64,000 bases of DNA from WLMZ01 sp037140375 (GTDB lineage Bacteria; Actinomycetota; Acidimicrobiia; Acidimicrobiales; Ilumatobacteraceae): NCBI GenBank assembly GCA_037140375.1, contig JBAXER010000005.1:1-64000 (forward strand). The letters run 5' to 3'. Positions 25,875 to 34,206 of this stretch are shown here, piece after piece (the stretch's first letter is position 1; every line of letters starts with the position of its first letter). Below the pieces are notes generated by a model, which was not told the DNA's origin, searched no databases, and saw only the letters and a program-made list of their open reading frames with translations. The position numbers and the translations under genes were made by a program.

Positions 25875-27215
25875 CTACTTGACGATGACGGCCGTGACCA
25901 TTCCGAACATGCCCTGAGGGCCTTCGGCGTGGGTGAGGATGTGGCAGTGCCATGCCCAGACGCCTGGGTCCGTGAAGTGGTACACCACCGTGTAGCGCTC
26001 GCCCGGAGCAACGAGGATGGTGTCCTCGGCCATTGGCTCCTTGAGCGGCACGCCGTCTTTCGCGATGATCCAGCCGACCGGCTGATGCATGTGCATCGGG
26101 TGAGCGGTGAGGCCCTCGTTGAAGTAGTTCACGAGCATCGTCTCGCCCACGTTGGCTGAATATGGCTCGGTAGCCGGGAAGCTCTTGCCGTTCAGCGTGA
26201 GTCCGATGGTGCCAGCGTCGTTGAGCATCATGTTCACGGTCTGGTCAATCTTGGTGATTCCCTTGTCGGCCAGCGAAGCGGGCAACGGCATGTCGCCGAT
26301 GATGAAGGCTCCGGCCAAACCGTTAGGAATCTGGGTCTGCGCATCATGGTGCGAGTGGTACATGCCCACCGCAGGCTCAAGCGCCGTGAACTCATAGATA
26401 AACGACTTGCCTGGCTCCACTGGGTCCTGTGTGAACGGATCGACGCCGTCCATCGCGTTGGGCACCCGAATGCCGTGGAAGTGAATATCGGTTGACTCTG
26501 GAAGTTCGTTCTTGAGAACAATCTTGACCTTGTCGCCAACTTCTACCCGGATCGACGGGCCAGGCACCATGCCGTTATAGGTCCATGCCTTCACGATCTT
26601 GCCGGGCTCCACTTCCCAGTCGACGATCGAGGTGGTCAGGTCGAACTCCTTGGTGCCATCGGCGAGGATCTTTGGCTCGAGAGCAGAGCCGCCGAATGTG
26701 CTCTTGGGTTCGTTCACGAACCGCAATGCTCGTTCGGTCATCGCCTTGTCCATCTCCTGATACGACATCGTCGTTGGGGGAGCCGGGGTCGTGGTCGCTG
26801 AGCCGGCGGCTGATACGTGGATCATGCCCTTCATGCCCGATGCTGCGTGTCCCGGGATGTTGCACTGGAAAGCAATTTCACCCTCGGTGGCGTTCTTGAG
26901 GGTGATGGTTTGGGCCTCGCCGGGCTGCAGGTCTCGCGTGGTGAGGTTGCGTTCGGCGATGCTGAAGTTGTGCGGAATGTTTCCGGAGTTCGTGACATGA
27001 ATGGTCACGTCTCCGGGCGGCACGTCGAGCATGTTGGGCGTCATCGCGAACTCGGTGAGGTTCACATCGACAGCGGTGGTTGTGACTGCAGCGGTTACCG
27101 AGCCGTTCGAGCCGGAGTCGCCCGTGCGAGAAATCGCAAAACCGGCAAAGGCAAGCGCAACCACCCCGAGTCCAAATCCTCCGACAGCCAGCACGGATCT
27201 TTCGTCATTGTTCAT
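25875..27215 (-). CDS. Membrane-anchored multicopper oxidase with extra N-terminal cupredoxin domain
   Basis: 446 aa from ATG 27215, 449 from ATG 27224. A single membrane anchor (about residues 10-30) is followed by a cupredoxin domain (about 50-135) with type 1 copper ligands in PHNFS and FQCNIPGHAASGM. Two further cupredoxin domains form a two-domain oxidase: DIHFHG and MYHSHHD in the first, HPMHMH and WAWHCHILTHAEGPQGM in the second. Only the last carries the type 1 Cys, so it resembles small laccases rather than NirK, whose type 1 site is in the first domain. The extra domain may feed electrons. It would oxidise a substrate outside the membrane with reduction of O2. DosR-like boxes lie just upstream. 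Confidence 0.9.
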   Translation of the reverse strand: MNNDERSVLAVGGFGLGVVALAFAGFAISRTGDSGSNGSVTAAVTTTAVDVNLTEFAMTPNMLDVPPGDVTIHVTNSGNIPHNFSIAERNLTTRDLQPGEAQTITLKNATEGEIAFQCNIPGHAASGMKGMIHVSAAGSATTTPAPPTTMSYQEMDKAMTERALRFVNEPKSTFGGSALEPKILADGTKEFDLTTSIVDWEVEPGKIVKAWTYNGMVPGPSIRVEVGDKVKIVLKNELPESTDIHFHGIRVPNAMDGVDPFTQDPVEPGKSFIYEFTALEPAVGMYHSHHDAQTQIPNGLAGAFIIGDMPLPASLADKGITKIDQTVNMMLNDAGTIGLTLNGKSFPATEPYSANVGETMLVNYFNEGLTAHPMHMHQPVGWIIAKDGVPLKEPMAEDTILVAPGERYTVVYHFTDPGVWAWHCHILTHAEGPQGMFGMVTAVIVK

Positions 27216-27251
27216 GGCCGTCATTGTGATTGGGCCACGCGAGACCTCATA

Positions 27252-27287
27252 GGGACGATCGTCTCAACGGCTCGGGACTTTGGTCAC
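27252..27287 (-). promoter_or_regulatory. Paired DosR/DevR-box-like palindromes upstream of the multicopper oxidase
   Basis: GGGACGATCGTCTC (27252-27265) and CGGGACTTTGGTCAC (27273-27287) resemble the DosR core GGGACTWWAGTCCC. Their centres, 27258.5 and 27280.5, are exactly 22 bp apart, two helical turns. They lie about 40-70 bp upstream of the oxidase start. Confidence 0.55.
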
Positions 27288-27307
27288 TGATCCGCGAACT
27301 CGGCTGG

Positions 27308-28315
27308 TTACAGCGGCACCTTCCAGGTGACCAGCGTGCCCCCGCTGGGCTTGGCCCTGATTTCGAAGCTTCCGCCGAGGCCCTCGGCGCGCGCCGCCAG
27401 ATTGCCCAAACCGTTGCCGCGACCGAGCGCATTCGGAGCGATGCCTACGCCGTTGTCGTCGATGGTGGCCGAGAGCTCGCCCTCGACCCGAATCTCGACG
27501 AGTACTTCGGTTGCGTGCGCGTGGCGTGCCACGTTGCCAAGTGCCTCGCGGACCACGGCGAACAGTTCGCTACGTACATCGGCGGGAATCAGCAGTTGCG
27601 CAGCGCCATCGATCACGAGGCGAGGTGTGAACCCCAACAGGCGAGTCGCTTGGCGAATCAGCGCCTGAATCTCTTGGCCAAATGAGCCTTGTCGCTGCGC
27701 TGAGCCCAGCGTGAAAACGGTGGTGCGAATCTCACGGATCGCATGATCGATTTGGTCGACCGCTGAGGTGACTCGCGATGTCATGGTCGGGTCGACCAAC
27801 ATCTCAAGTGCCTGCATCTCAAGACCCAACGCGTAGAGATGCTGCAGAGCGGTGTCGTGCAGGTCGCGGGCGATGCGCTCTCGCTCGGTCACCAGTGCCA
27901 GTGCTTCGTTGCTGGTTTGCAAGCGTCGCTCGAGCTTGACCCGCTCGGAGATATCGCGAACGCTGGCAACAATCGAGTGTCCGCGCTCGTTGTTCAGCAC
28001 GCTGAGGGCGATGGAGACAGCGATTTCGGTGCCGTCGCGGTGCAGCAAACGAACGTCGCCGGCTGGCCCCATTGGCCGCGAAGCGTCGGCTTTCACAAAC
28101 CCGGAACGCAACGTGGGGTGCGACGGGCGGGCCGAGGTGGGCACCAACACCTCAATGCGTTGACCAATCAAGTCGGCCTTGCTGTAGCCCGACATCGCTG
28201 CCATTGCTGCGTTGACGAACAAGATGACGCCGGTGTCGTCGCACAGCACAAGTCCGTCTGGTGATGCTTCCATCACCGCTGTGGCGGGGAGCTGGCTCAG
28301 ATTGGTCGACTCCAT
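27308..28315 (-). CDS. PAS-domain sensor histidine kinase, DevS/NarX-like (HisKA_3)
   Basis: 335 aa from ATG 28315; a GTG six codons upstream is possible. An N-terminal PAS domain (about residues 10-125) is followed by a HisKA_3 dimerisation helix with the phospho-acceptor His153 in ERIARDLHDTALQHLYAL, then an HATPase domain with NVARHA, DDNGVGI and RGNGLGNLAARAE. No membrane segment or GAF domain is seen, so the signal is sensed by the PAS domain in the cytoplasm. It lies back-to-back with its likely partner, a DevR-like regulator, and next to the copper oxidase. Confidence 0.93.
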   Translation of the reverse strand: MESTNLSQLPATAVMEASPDGLVLCDDTGVILFVNAAMAAMSGYSKADLIGQRIEVLVPTSARPSHPTLRSGFVKADASRPMGPAGDVRLLHRDGTEIAVSIALSVLNNERGHSIVASVRDISERVKLERRLQTSNEALALVTERERIARDLHDTALQHLYALGLEMQALEMLVDPTMTSRVTSAVDQIDHAIREIRTTVFTLGSAQRQGSFGQEIQALIRQATRLLGFTPRLVIDGAAQLLIPADVRSELFAVVREALGNVARHAHATEVLVEIRVEGELSATIDDNGVGIAPNALGRGNGLGNLAARAEGLGGSFEIRAKPSGGTLVTWKVPL

Positions 28316-28353
28316 GGGCGAACCATACCCCACATTTGGTCACCGAAAAAGAT

Positions 28354-28365
28354 GACTTAAGTCCC
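28354..28365. promoter_or_regulatory. DosR/DevR-box-like palindrome between kinase and regulator genes
   Basis: GACTTAAGTCCC contains the perfect palindrome GACTTAAGTC (28354-28363) and 12 of the 14 core bases of GGGACTWWAGTCCC when extended left. A right half-site, TTTGGTCACC (28335-28344), is centred 22 bp away, the same spacing as the pair upstream of the oxidase. Confidence 0.55.
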
Positions 28366-28400
28366 TATATGCGGCCCCTCTCCCGTGGTCAAATAGCTGA

Positions 28401-29060
28401 ATGTCTGCAAAGGTGCGCGTCTTTCTTCTCGATGATCATGAGGTCGTTCGTCAGGGCGTCCGGTCCCTGCTCGAGGCCTCCGGTCAAATCGAAGTGGTCG
28501 GCGAAGCCTCAAGCGCCGCCGAGACCTTGGCTCGAGTGCGCGCATCGCAACCCGATGTTGCCGTACTCGATGTGCGCATTCCCGACGGCAACGGGGTCGA
28601 GGTGTGCCGCGAGATCCGCAGCGAGTTCCCACATATCCATTGCCTGATGCTTACGTCGTACAGCGACGACGATGCGTTGTTCGAAGCCATCATGGCTGGT
28701 GCCTCTGGTTACGTGCTCAAGCAGATCCGTGGCTCAGAGTTGGTGTCTGCCGTGATGCGTGTGTCGCTTGGCGAGTCACTGCTCGACCCAGCGGTCACGG
28801 GCAAAGTGTTGGCTCGGCTTCGTTCGCCCGAACCCGAAGACGATCGCCTGGTCCATTTGAGCCCGCAAGAACGGCGCCTGCTCGAACTCATTGGTGAAGG
28901 CCTGACCAACCGCCAGATCGGTGCCGAGATGTTCCTCGCCGAAAAGACGGTGAAGAACTACGTGTCTACGTTGCTCGGCAAGATGGGCATGCACCGTCGC
29001 ACTGAAGCGGCCGTGTATGCCGCTCGGCTCGACATGAGCCAAGCTCGCAAGAACGACTAA
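28401..29060 (+). CDS. LuxR/NarL-family response regulator, DevR (DosR)-like
   Basis: 219 aa. The receiver domain has the acidic pair Asp11/Asp12 and phospho-acceptor Asp57 in AVLDVRIPDGNG. The C-terminal LuxR-type HTH reads LSPQERRLLELIGEGLTNRQ, with FLAEKTVKNYVS and LGKMGMHRRTEAAV, very close to mycobacterial DevR as I recall it. It should be phosphorylated by the divergent kinase and bind GGGACTWWAGTCCC-like sites, two groups of which are seen nearby. Confidence 0.95.
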   Translation: MSAKVRVFLLDDHEVVRQGVRSLLEASGQIEVVGEASSAAETLARVRASQPDVAVLDVRIPDGNGVEVCREIRSEFPHIHCLMLTSYSDDDALFEAIMAGASGYVLKQIRGSELVSAVMRVSLGESLLDPAVTGKVLARLRSPEPEDDRLVHLSPQERRLLELIGEGLTNRQIGAEMFLAEKTVKNYVSTLLGKMGMHRRTEAAVYAARLDMSQARKND

Positions 29061-29081
29061 CGCTCCCGCACAAGTGGTTGT

Positions 29082-29357
29082 TTAGCGCCTTGCTGCCGCT
29101 TTCGCGAGGCGCTTGGCGGTCTTGCCTGCTGGCGCAATAGAGCGGTGATCAAGGTCGCCGTGTTCGGCGCCGTTGGCGAACAACACCCGGTAGCGCTGCC
29201 AGTTGAACCCGTTTGCCAGAATCACGCGACCAGCGGTGCCCACGGGGACGCCGTCGAGTTCGATGGTTGAGGTCACACGGTCGCCCATGCTCAACTCGAG
29301 CTGGTCTGCGTGTGGTTTGGCGAGGGCGTGGGGTTTCCAGAACGTCACAGGTTCCAT
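29082..29357 (-). CDS. Small conserved-looking protein of unknown function
   Basis: 91 aa from ATG 29357; a longer opening (109 aa) would overlap the trigger factor gene and reads as non-coding there. It has GDRVTSTIELDGVPVGTAGR and later NWQRYRVLFANG, a beta-rich, SH3-like pattern, then a basic C-terminus (KTAKRLAKAAARR) that could bind nucleic acid. I do not recognise the family. It converges on the response regulator gene with a 21-bp gap. Confidence 0.7.
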   Translation of the reverse strand: MEPVTFWKPHALAKPHADQLELSMGDRVTSTIELDGVPVGTAGRVILANGFNWQRYRVLFANGAEHGDLDHRSIAPAGKTAKRLAKAAARR

Positions 29358-29398
29358 TCTGCCCGATGAGAGGGAGTCGTTGCATCTTTCTGCGCCGA

Positions 29399-29404
29399 TA
29401 CACT
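29399..29404 (+). promoter_or_regulatory. -10-like box of tig
   Basis: TACACT with nine bases to the GTG start of trigger factor; no Shine-Dalgarno sequence. Confidence 0.4.
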
Positions 29405-29413
29405 CGGCCACCT

Positions 29414-30808
29414 GTGAAAAGCACTCTCGAATCCCTAGAGGGAAACAAGGTCAAGCTGTCGGTCGCCGTTGACGAAACCGAGTTTGATCGCGATATTGAC
29501 TCAGCATTCAAAAAGATCGCTCGCGAGGTGCGGTTGCCAGGCTTTCGAGCCGGCAAAGCTCCACGCAAAGTGCTCGAGGCTCGCATCGGCATTGCAGCCG
29601 CACGCGAGCAAGCGCTTCGCGATGGCGTGCCGAACTATTTGGCACAGGCCGTGCGAGAGCACGATGTCGACCTCATCGCTACGCCCGAGATTGAAATCAC
29701 CGGTGGCGAAGAGAGTGGTCCTATCTCGTTCGACGCAACGTGTGAGATCCGCCCCGAGGTCACCGTGCCCGGCTACGGCGGCTTGCGTGTCGAAGTGCCG
29801 GCCATCACCTGCACCGACGCCGACATCGACGCCGAGGTAAAAAAAGAACTCAGTCGTCAAGGCACCCTCGCCGATGTCGAGCGGGCCATCGCTCTCGGCG
29901 ATCAGGTCACCCTCAACCTGCAGGGTCTGCGCAACGGCGAGCCTGTTGTTGGGCTCAACACCGAAGACTGGCTCTACGAAGTTGGCAAGGGTTGGGTTGC
30001 CGGCGGCTTCGACGATCAACTCGTTGGCGCCAAGGTCGGCGACGACCTCACCTTCTCGCTCATTCCTAATGGCACCGAAGAGCCAGCCGATTTCGAAGTC
30101 ACCATCAACAAGGTGCAAGAGCTCATCCTGCCCGAGTTCAACGACGAGTGGGTCGACTCCAACGTCGCCGAATACGACACCGTTGCTGGCTGGCGCAGTG
30201 CACTGCACGACCGTCTCAGCGAAGCGCATCTCAATCAGGCTCGTAGTCAGATCGTCGATCGCGCCACATCGGCGTTGGCCGAGCTGGTCGACATTGAGCC
30301 ACCAGAAGCAATGGTTCAAGGCGACCTGCAGGCTCGTGTGCAAAACACGGTGCAGCAGTTCCAGAGCCAAGGCATTGCGCTCGATCAGTGGCTGTCAGCT
30401 ACCGGCCAAGATGCCAACAGCTTTGTCGAGGGCTTGCGCATTCAGTCGCTCAAGGCCGTGAAGGTCGATCTCGCTCTGCGTGCCGTCGCCGTTGCCGAAG
30501 ACCTCTCCGTCGACGACGACGACTTCGAGCGTGAATTCGAGCGCATTGGCGTGCAGGTGCGTCAGCGCCCAGCGCAGGTGCGCAAGGCCTACGAGAAGAA
30601 CGATGCGATGAGCGAACTTGGTGCTCAAATTCGCAAGACCAAGGCACTCGACTGGTTGCTGCATCATGTAGAGATCGTCGACCCCGCCGGTGAGATCATC
30701 GATAACGATGTGATTCTCGGACATGATCATGAGCACGATCATGACCACGACCACGATCACGACCACGATGGTCATGACCACGACGATCACGACGATCACG
30801 ATCACTAG
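29414..30808 (+). CDS. tig: Trigger factor, ribosome-associated chaperone/PPIase, with His/Asp-rich tail
   Basis: 464 aa from GTG 29414 (VKSTLESLEGNKVKL). The ribosome-docking signature is LPGFRAGKAPRKVLEAR; a PPIase (FKBP-like) domain follows at about 150-240 and the chaperone arms to about 430. The last 29 residues are almost all His and Asp, with 13 His, an extension not expected for trigger factor and reminiscent of the metal-binding tail of SlyD. It helps nascent chains fold. A 66-codon upstream extension in the same frame is ignored as non-conserved. clpP follows 11 bp later, a common arrangement. Confidence 0.97.
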   Translation: MKSTLESLEGNKVKLSVAVDETEFDRDIDSAFKKIAREVRLPGFRAGKAPRKVLEARIGIAAAREQALRDGVPNYLAQAVREHDVDLIATPEIEITGGEESGPISFDATCEIRPEVTVPGYGGLRVEVPAITCTDADIDAEVKKELSRQGTLADVERAIALGDQVTLNLQGLRNGEPVVGLNTEDWLYEVGKGWVAGGFDDQLVGAKVGDDLTFSLIPNGTEEPADFEVTINKVQELILPEFNDEWVDSNVAEYDTVAGWRSALHDRLSEAHLNQARSQIVDRATSALAELVDIEPPEAMVQGDLQARVQNTVQQFQSQGIALDQWLSATGQDANSFVEGLRIQSLKAVKVDLALRAVAVAEDLSVDDDDFEREFERIGVQVRQRPAQVRKAYEKNDAMSELGAQIRKTKALDWLLHHVEIVDPAGEIIDNDVILGHDHEHDHDHDHDHDHDGHDHDDHDDHDH

Positions 30809-30819
30809 GAGAACTGGAA

Positions 30820-31461
30820 ATGAATCCAATGCGTGAACCCGTACGTAACTACTACGTACCAAATGTGATCGAGACGACAAGCCGCGGCGAGCGTCACTCA
30901 GACCTGTACTCGCGCATGCTGCGCGAGAACATCATCTTCATCCCCACGGCCATTGATGACACGGTTGCCAACCTCGTCTGCGCACAACTCATTCACCTCG
31001 AGAGTGAGAACCCCGACAAGGACATCAGCATCTACATCAACAGCCCGGGTGGCGACATCACGGCGCTGTTTGCCATTTACGACACGATGCAGTTCATCAA
31101 GAACGACATCGCCACCATCTGCCTCGGACAGGCCGCTTCGGCCGCCGCAGTGCTGCTTGCTGCTGGCACCAAGGGCAAGCGGCTCGCACTGCCACACGCC
31201 CGCGTGTTGTTGCATCAGCCATGGGGCCAGGTTGGCTACGGTCAAGTCACCGACCTCGAGTTGGCGGCCAAAGAGATTCTGCGCATGCGCGACCTTCTCG
31301 AAGAAATCTTGGCCAAGCACACCGGCCAGACCGTCGAGAAAATTCACGCCGATACGGACCGCGACTATGTGATTGAAGCGCCGCAGGCCGTCGAGTATGG
31401 CATTATCGATGAGGTAATTACATCTCGTTCCGCTGTCGACCGCTCCGGTCCAATTCGGTAA
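30820..31461 (+). CDS. clpP: ATP-dependent Clp protease proteolytic subunit
   Basis: 213 aa, ATG 30820 with AGGAGA upstream; an internal ATG three codons later is possible. The catalytic serine is Ser107 in LGQAASAAAVLL and the histidine His132 in VLLHQPWG. It forms the tetradecameric barrel that degrades proteins delivered by ClpX, encoded next. Only one clpP is present here, whereas many actinobacteria have two adjacent copies, so a partner may lie elsewhere. Confidence 0.98.
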   Translation: MNPMREPVRNYYVPNVIETTSRGERHSDLYSRMLRENIIFIPTAIDDTVANLVCAQLIHLESENPDKDISIYINSPGGDITALFAIYDTMQFIKNDIATICLGQAASAAAVLLAAGTKGKRLALPHARVLLHQPWGQVGYGQVTDLELAAKEILRMRDLLEEILAKHTGQTVEKIHADTDRDYVIEAPQAVEYGIIDEVITSRSAVDRSGPIR

Positions 31462-31491
31462 CGCACGCCAACCGATCCGGTAGGGGGAATA

Positions 31492-32775
31492 GTGGCGAAG
31501 TTTGGTGACACCGGCGAACTGCTGAAGTGTTCTTTTTGTGGCAAGTCCCAAAAGCAGGTCAAGAAGCTCATCGCCGGCCCTGGCGTGTACATCTGCGACG
31601 AGTGCATTGACCTCTGCAACGAGATCATCGAAGAAGAGCTCACCGAGTCCAGCGAGCTTCGTTTCGAAGACCTGCCGACCCCCCGCGAGATTCGTTCGTT
31701 CCTCGACGAATACGTCGTTGGCCAAGACGACGCCAAGAAGATTTTGTCGGTCTCGGTGTACAACCACTACCGACGCATCCAGCACCAGCAGGTGCTCGGC
31801 GTTGGTCGCCGCGACGAAGTCGAACTCGCTAAGAGCAACATCTTGTTGCTCGGCCCCACCGGGTGCGGCAAGACCCACCTTGCGCAGACCCTGGCGCGCA
31901 TGCTCAATGTGCCGTTCGCAGTTGCTGATGCAACAGCGCTCACGGAGGCTGGCTATGTCGGCGAAGACGTTGAGAACATTTTGCTCAAGCTCATTCAGGC
32001 CGCCGACTTCGATGTGAAGAAGGCCGAGACGGGCATCATCTACATCGATGAGATCGACAAGATTGCGCGCAAGAGCGAGAACCCATCGATCACCCGCGAC
32101 GTCAGCGGCGAGGGAGTGCAGCAGGCACTGCTGAAGATCCTCGAAGGCACGGTTGCGTCGGTGCCACCTCAGGGTGGGCGCAAGCATCCGCACCAAGAGT
32201 TCATTCAGATCGACACCACCAACGTGTTGTTCATTTGCGGCGGTGCTTTCTCGGGCCTCGAGCAGATCATCGAGCAACGCATCGGTCACAAGGGCATGGG
32301 CTTCAACAGCACGGTGCGCTCGAAGCAAGACCGCGATGCCGGCCAACTATTTGGCCAAGTGCTGCCCGAAGACCTGCTCAAGTTTGGCATGATCCCCGAG
32401 TTCATCGGCCGTCTGCCGATGGTTGGTGCCGTGCGCAGTCTTGATCACGAGGCACTCGTCAAGATCCTCACCGAGCCCAAGAACTCGCTGGTCAAGCAGT
32501 ATCACAAGGTCTTTGAGTTCGAAGATGTCGAGCTCGAATTCACCCCTGAGGCGCTCATCGCGATTGCCGATCAGGCACTGCTGCGTGGCACTGGTGCTCG
32601 TGGCTTGCGGTCCATCGTCGAAGAGGTTCTGCTTAACACGATGTACGAACTTCCTGGCCGCACCGACATCGGTCGGGTCACCATCGACGAAGACACCGTC
32701 AAGAACAAGGTGAATCCCACGTTGGTTCCTCGCGAGCCCGTTCGCACCACGCGCCCACGCCGGGCCGCTTCCTGA
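31492..32775 (+). CDS. clpX: ATP-dependent Clp protease ATP-binding subunit ClpX
   Basis: 427 aa from GTG 31492, preceded by GTAGGGGG. The N-terminal zinc finger uses Cys13, Cys16, Cys35 and Cys38. The AAA+ module has Walker A GPTGCGKTHLAQ and Walker B IIYIDEIDK, and the IGF-type ClpP-docking loop region is seen as RIGHKGMGF. It unfolds tagged substrates and feeds them to ClpP. Part of a tig-clpP-clpX run. Confidence 0.98.
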   Translation: MAKFGDTGELLKCSFCGKSQKQVKKLIAGPGVYICDECIDLCNEIIEEELTESSELRFEDLPTPREIRSFLDEYVVGQDDAKKILSVSVYNHYRRIQHQQVLGVGRRDEVELAKSNILLLGPTGCGKTHLAQTLARMLNVPFAVADATALTEAGYVGEDVENILLKLIQAADFDVKKAETGIIYIDEIDKIARKSENPSITRDVSGEGVQQALLKILEGTVASVPPQGGRKHPHQEFIQIDTTNVLFICGGAFSGLEQIIEQRIGHKGMGFNSTVRSKQDRDAGQLFGQVLPEDLLKFGMIPEFIGRLPMVGAVRSLDHEALVKILTEPKNSLVKQYHKVFEFEDVELEFTPEALIAIADQALLRGTGARGLRSIVEEVLLNTMYELPGRTDIGRVTIDEDTVKNKVNPTLVPREPVRTTRPRRAAS

Positions 32776-32813
32776 TTCTTCGTTTCTGGCCTGCGGGCAT
32801 CGCCTCGCACCCA

Positions 32814-32819
32814 TAGGGT
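32814..32819 (+). promoter_or_regulatory. -10-like box of folC
   Basis: TAGGGT with nine bases to the ATG at 32829; no Shine-Dalgarno sequence. Confidence 0.45.
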
Positions 32820-32828
32820 TGTCATCAC

Positions 32829-34127
32829 ATGAACTACGCCGACGCTCTTGCATACCTCGACGCGCACGCCACGTACGAAAAGACGGGTCTGATCGACTCG
32901 CCATCGTTGGCCACCATTGAGCGACTCATGTCGGTGATGGGCGACCCGCAGACCACGTATCCGGTCATTCACATCACCGGCACCAATGGCAAGGGTTCCA
33001 CCTCGCAGATGATCACCCGCTTGCTGATGGCGCACGGTCTCACGGTGGGTACCTTCTCGAGTCCCCATCTCGAGCGCATCAACGAACGCATGACCTACAA
33101 CTGCGAGCCAATCAGCGACGAAGAGTTCGGCGACCAAGTGGGCGCTGTCGCCGATCTCGAGGTGCTTGCGGGAGTGCGACCGAGCTATTTCGAGATCACT
33201 ACCGCTGCCGCGTTTCGTTGGTTCAGTGACATCGCCGTCGACGTTGCCGTGGTCGAAGTTGGCTTGCTCGGGCGCTGGGACTCAACCAACGTGGTCGACG
33301 CTCAGGTCGCTGTCGTCACCAACGTTGCGCTCGATCACACCGAGTTTGCTGGCCCCACCAAGGCCGATATTGCCCGCGAGAAAGCCGGCATTGTCAAGCC
33401 CAACAGTGCGGTCATCATCGGCGAGACCGACCCAGATCTCGTCGAGATTTTCCGGTCGGGGGGCGGCGCTGTTGTGTTCGAGCGCGGCGAGCAGTTCGAC
33501 TGCATCGAGAACCAACTTGCGGTTGGCGGTCGACTCGTCGACCTGCGCACTCAAACCACGGTGTACTCCGATGTGTTCGTGCCGTTACATGGCCAGCATC
33601 AAGGCGACAACGCAGCGGTAGCGCTTGCGGCGGTCGAGGCGTTCTTTGCTTCGCCAGTGCCTGAAGAGCTCGTGGTCGAGGCCTTTTCGAACGTGCAGAT
33701 GCCTGGCCGATTCGAGGTACTCAATCACCTTCCGTTGGTCATCGTCGATGGGGCGCACAACCCTGCTGGCGCCGACACCTGTGCGCAGGTGTTCTTCGAA
33801 GACTTTCACCCTGAGGGTCGGCGCATCTTGATCGTTGGTTGCTTGCGCGGCCGCGATCCAGCGCAGCTGCTTGGTGCGCTGCGCGCCGAAGAGTACGACG
33901 TGGTCATCTGCTGCACTGCTCCATCGCCGCGTGGTCTGGCGGTGAAGGAGTTGGCAGCGATCGCTCGCAGCGTGGGTTGCGACGATGTGTACGAAGTTGC
34001 GTCCGTGTCGGCAGCGTGCCAGCGTGCACTCGACATTGCTTCCGTCGACGACGCAATCGTGGTGTCGGGCTCGATGTACGTGGTGGGCGAGGCTCGTCCG
34101 TACATGATCACTCGTCGCATCGCCTAG
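32829..34127 (+). CDS. folC: Dihydrofolate synthase / folylpolyglutamate synthase
   Basis: 432 aa. The Mur-ligase-type ATP site is VIHITGTNGKGSTSQM near residue 50, with FSSPHLERINER after it and NVALDHTEFAG and VDGAHNPAGAD further on, all FolC signatures. It adds glutamate to dihydropteroate and folates in the cytoplasm. ndk follows, as in many actinobacteria. Confidence 0.96.
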   Translation: MNYADALAYLDAHATYEKTGLIDSPSLATIERLMSVMGDPQTTYPVIHITGTNGKGSTSQMITRLLMAHGLTVGTFSSPHLERINERMTYNCEPISDEEFGDQVGAVADLEVLAGVRPSYFEITTAAAFRWFSDIAVDVAVVEVGLLGRWDSTNVVDAQVAVVTNVALDHTEFAGPTKADIAREKAGIVKPNSAVIIGETDPDLVEIFRSGGGAVVFERGEQFDCIENQLAVGGRLVDLRTQTTVYSDVFVPLHGQHQGDNAAVALAAVEAFFASPVPEELVVEAFSNVQMPGRFEVLNHLPLVIVDGAHNPAGADTCAQVFFEDFHPEGRRILIVGCLRGRDPAQLLGALRAEEYDVVICCTAPSPRGLAVKELAAIARSVGCDDVYEVASVSAACQRALDIASVDDAIVVSGSMYVVGEARPYMITRRIA

Positions 34128-34192
34128 GCCGCCGGCGCGGCGATTGCCGTTGCCGAGTCGCTGCTGCGGTAGGCGAACTGGCTGCGGCGCCG

Positions 34193-34198
34193 TAGCCT
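34193..34198 (+). promoter_or_regulatory. -10-like box of ndk
   Basis: TAGCCT with eight bases to the ATG at 34207; no Shine-Dalgarno sequence. Confidence 0.45.
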
Positions 34199-34206
34199 TT
34201 GGCTCC

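Noticed and set aside
25875..27215. Copper nitrite reductase (NirK) as identity of the multicopper oxidase
   Set aside because: In NirK the type 1 copper Cys is in the first oxidase domain; here that domain reads YHSHHD without Cys and the Cys is in the last domain (WHCHIL).
30898..32346. A 482-codon open frame on the minus strand
   Set aside because: Antisense shadow of clpP and clpX caused by GC-rich third positions.
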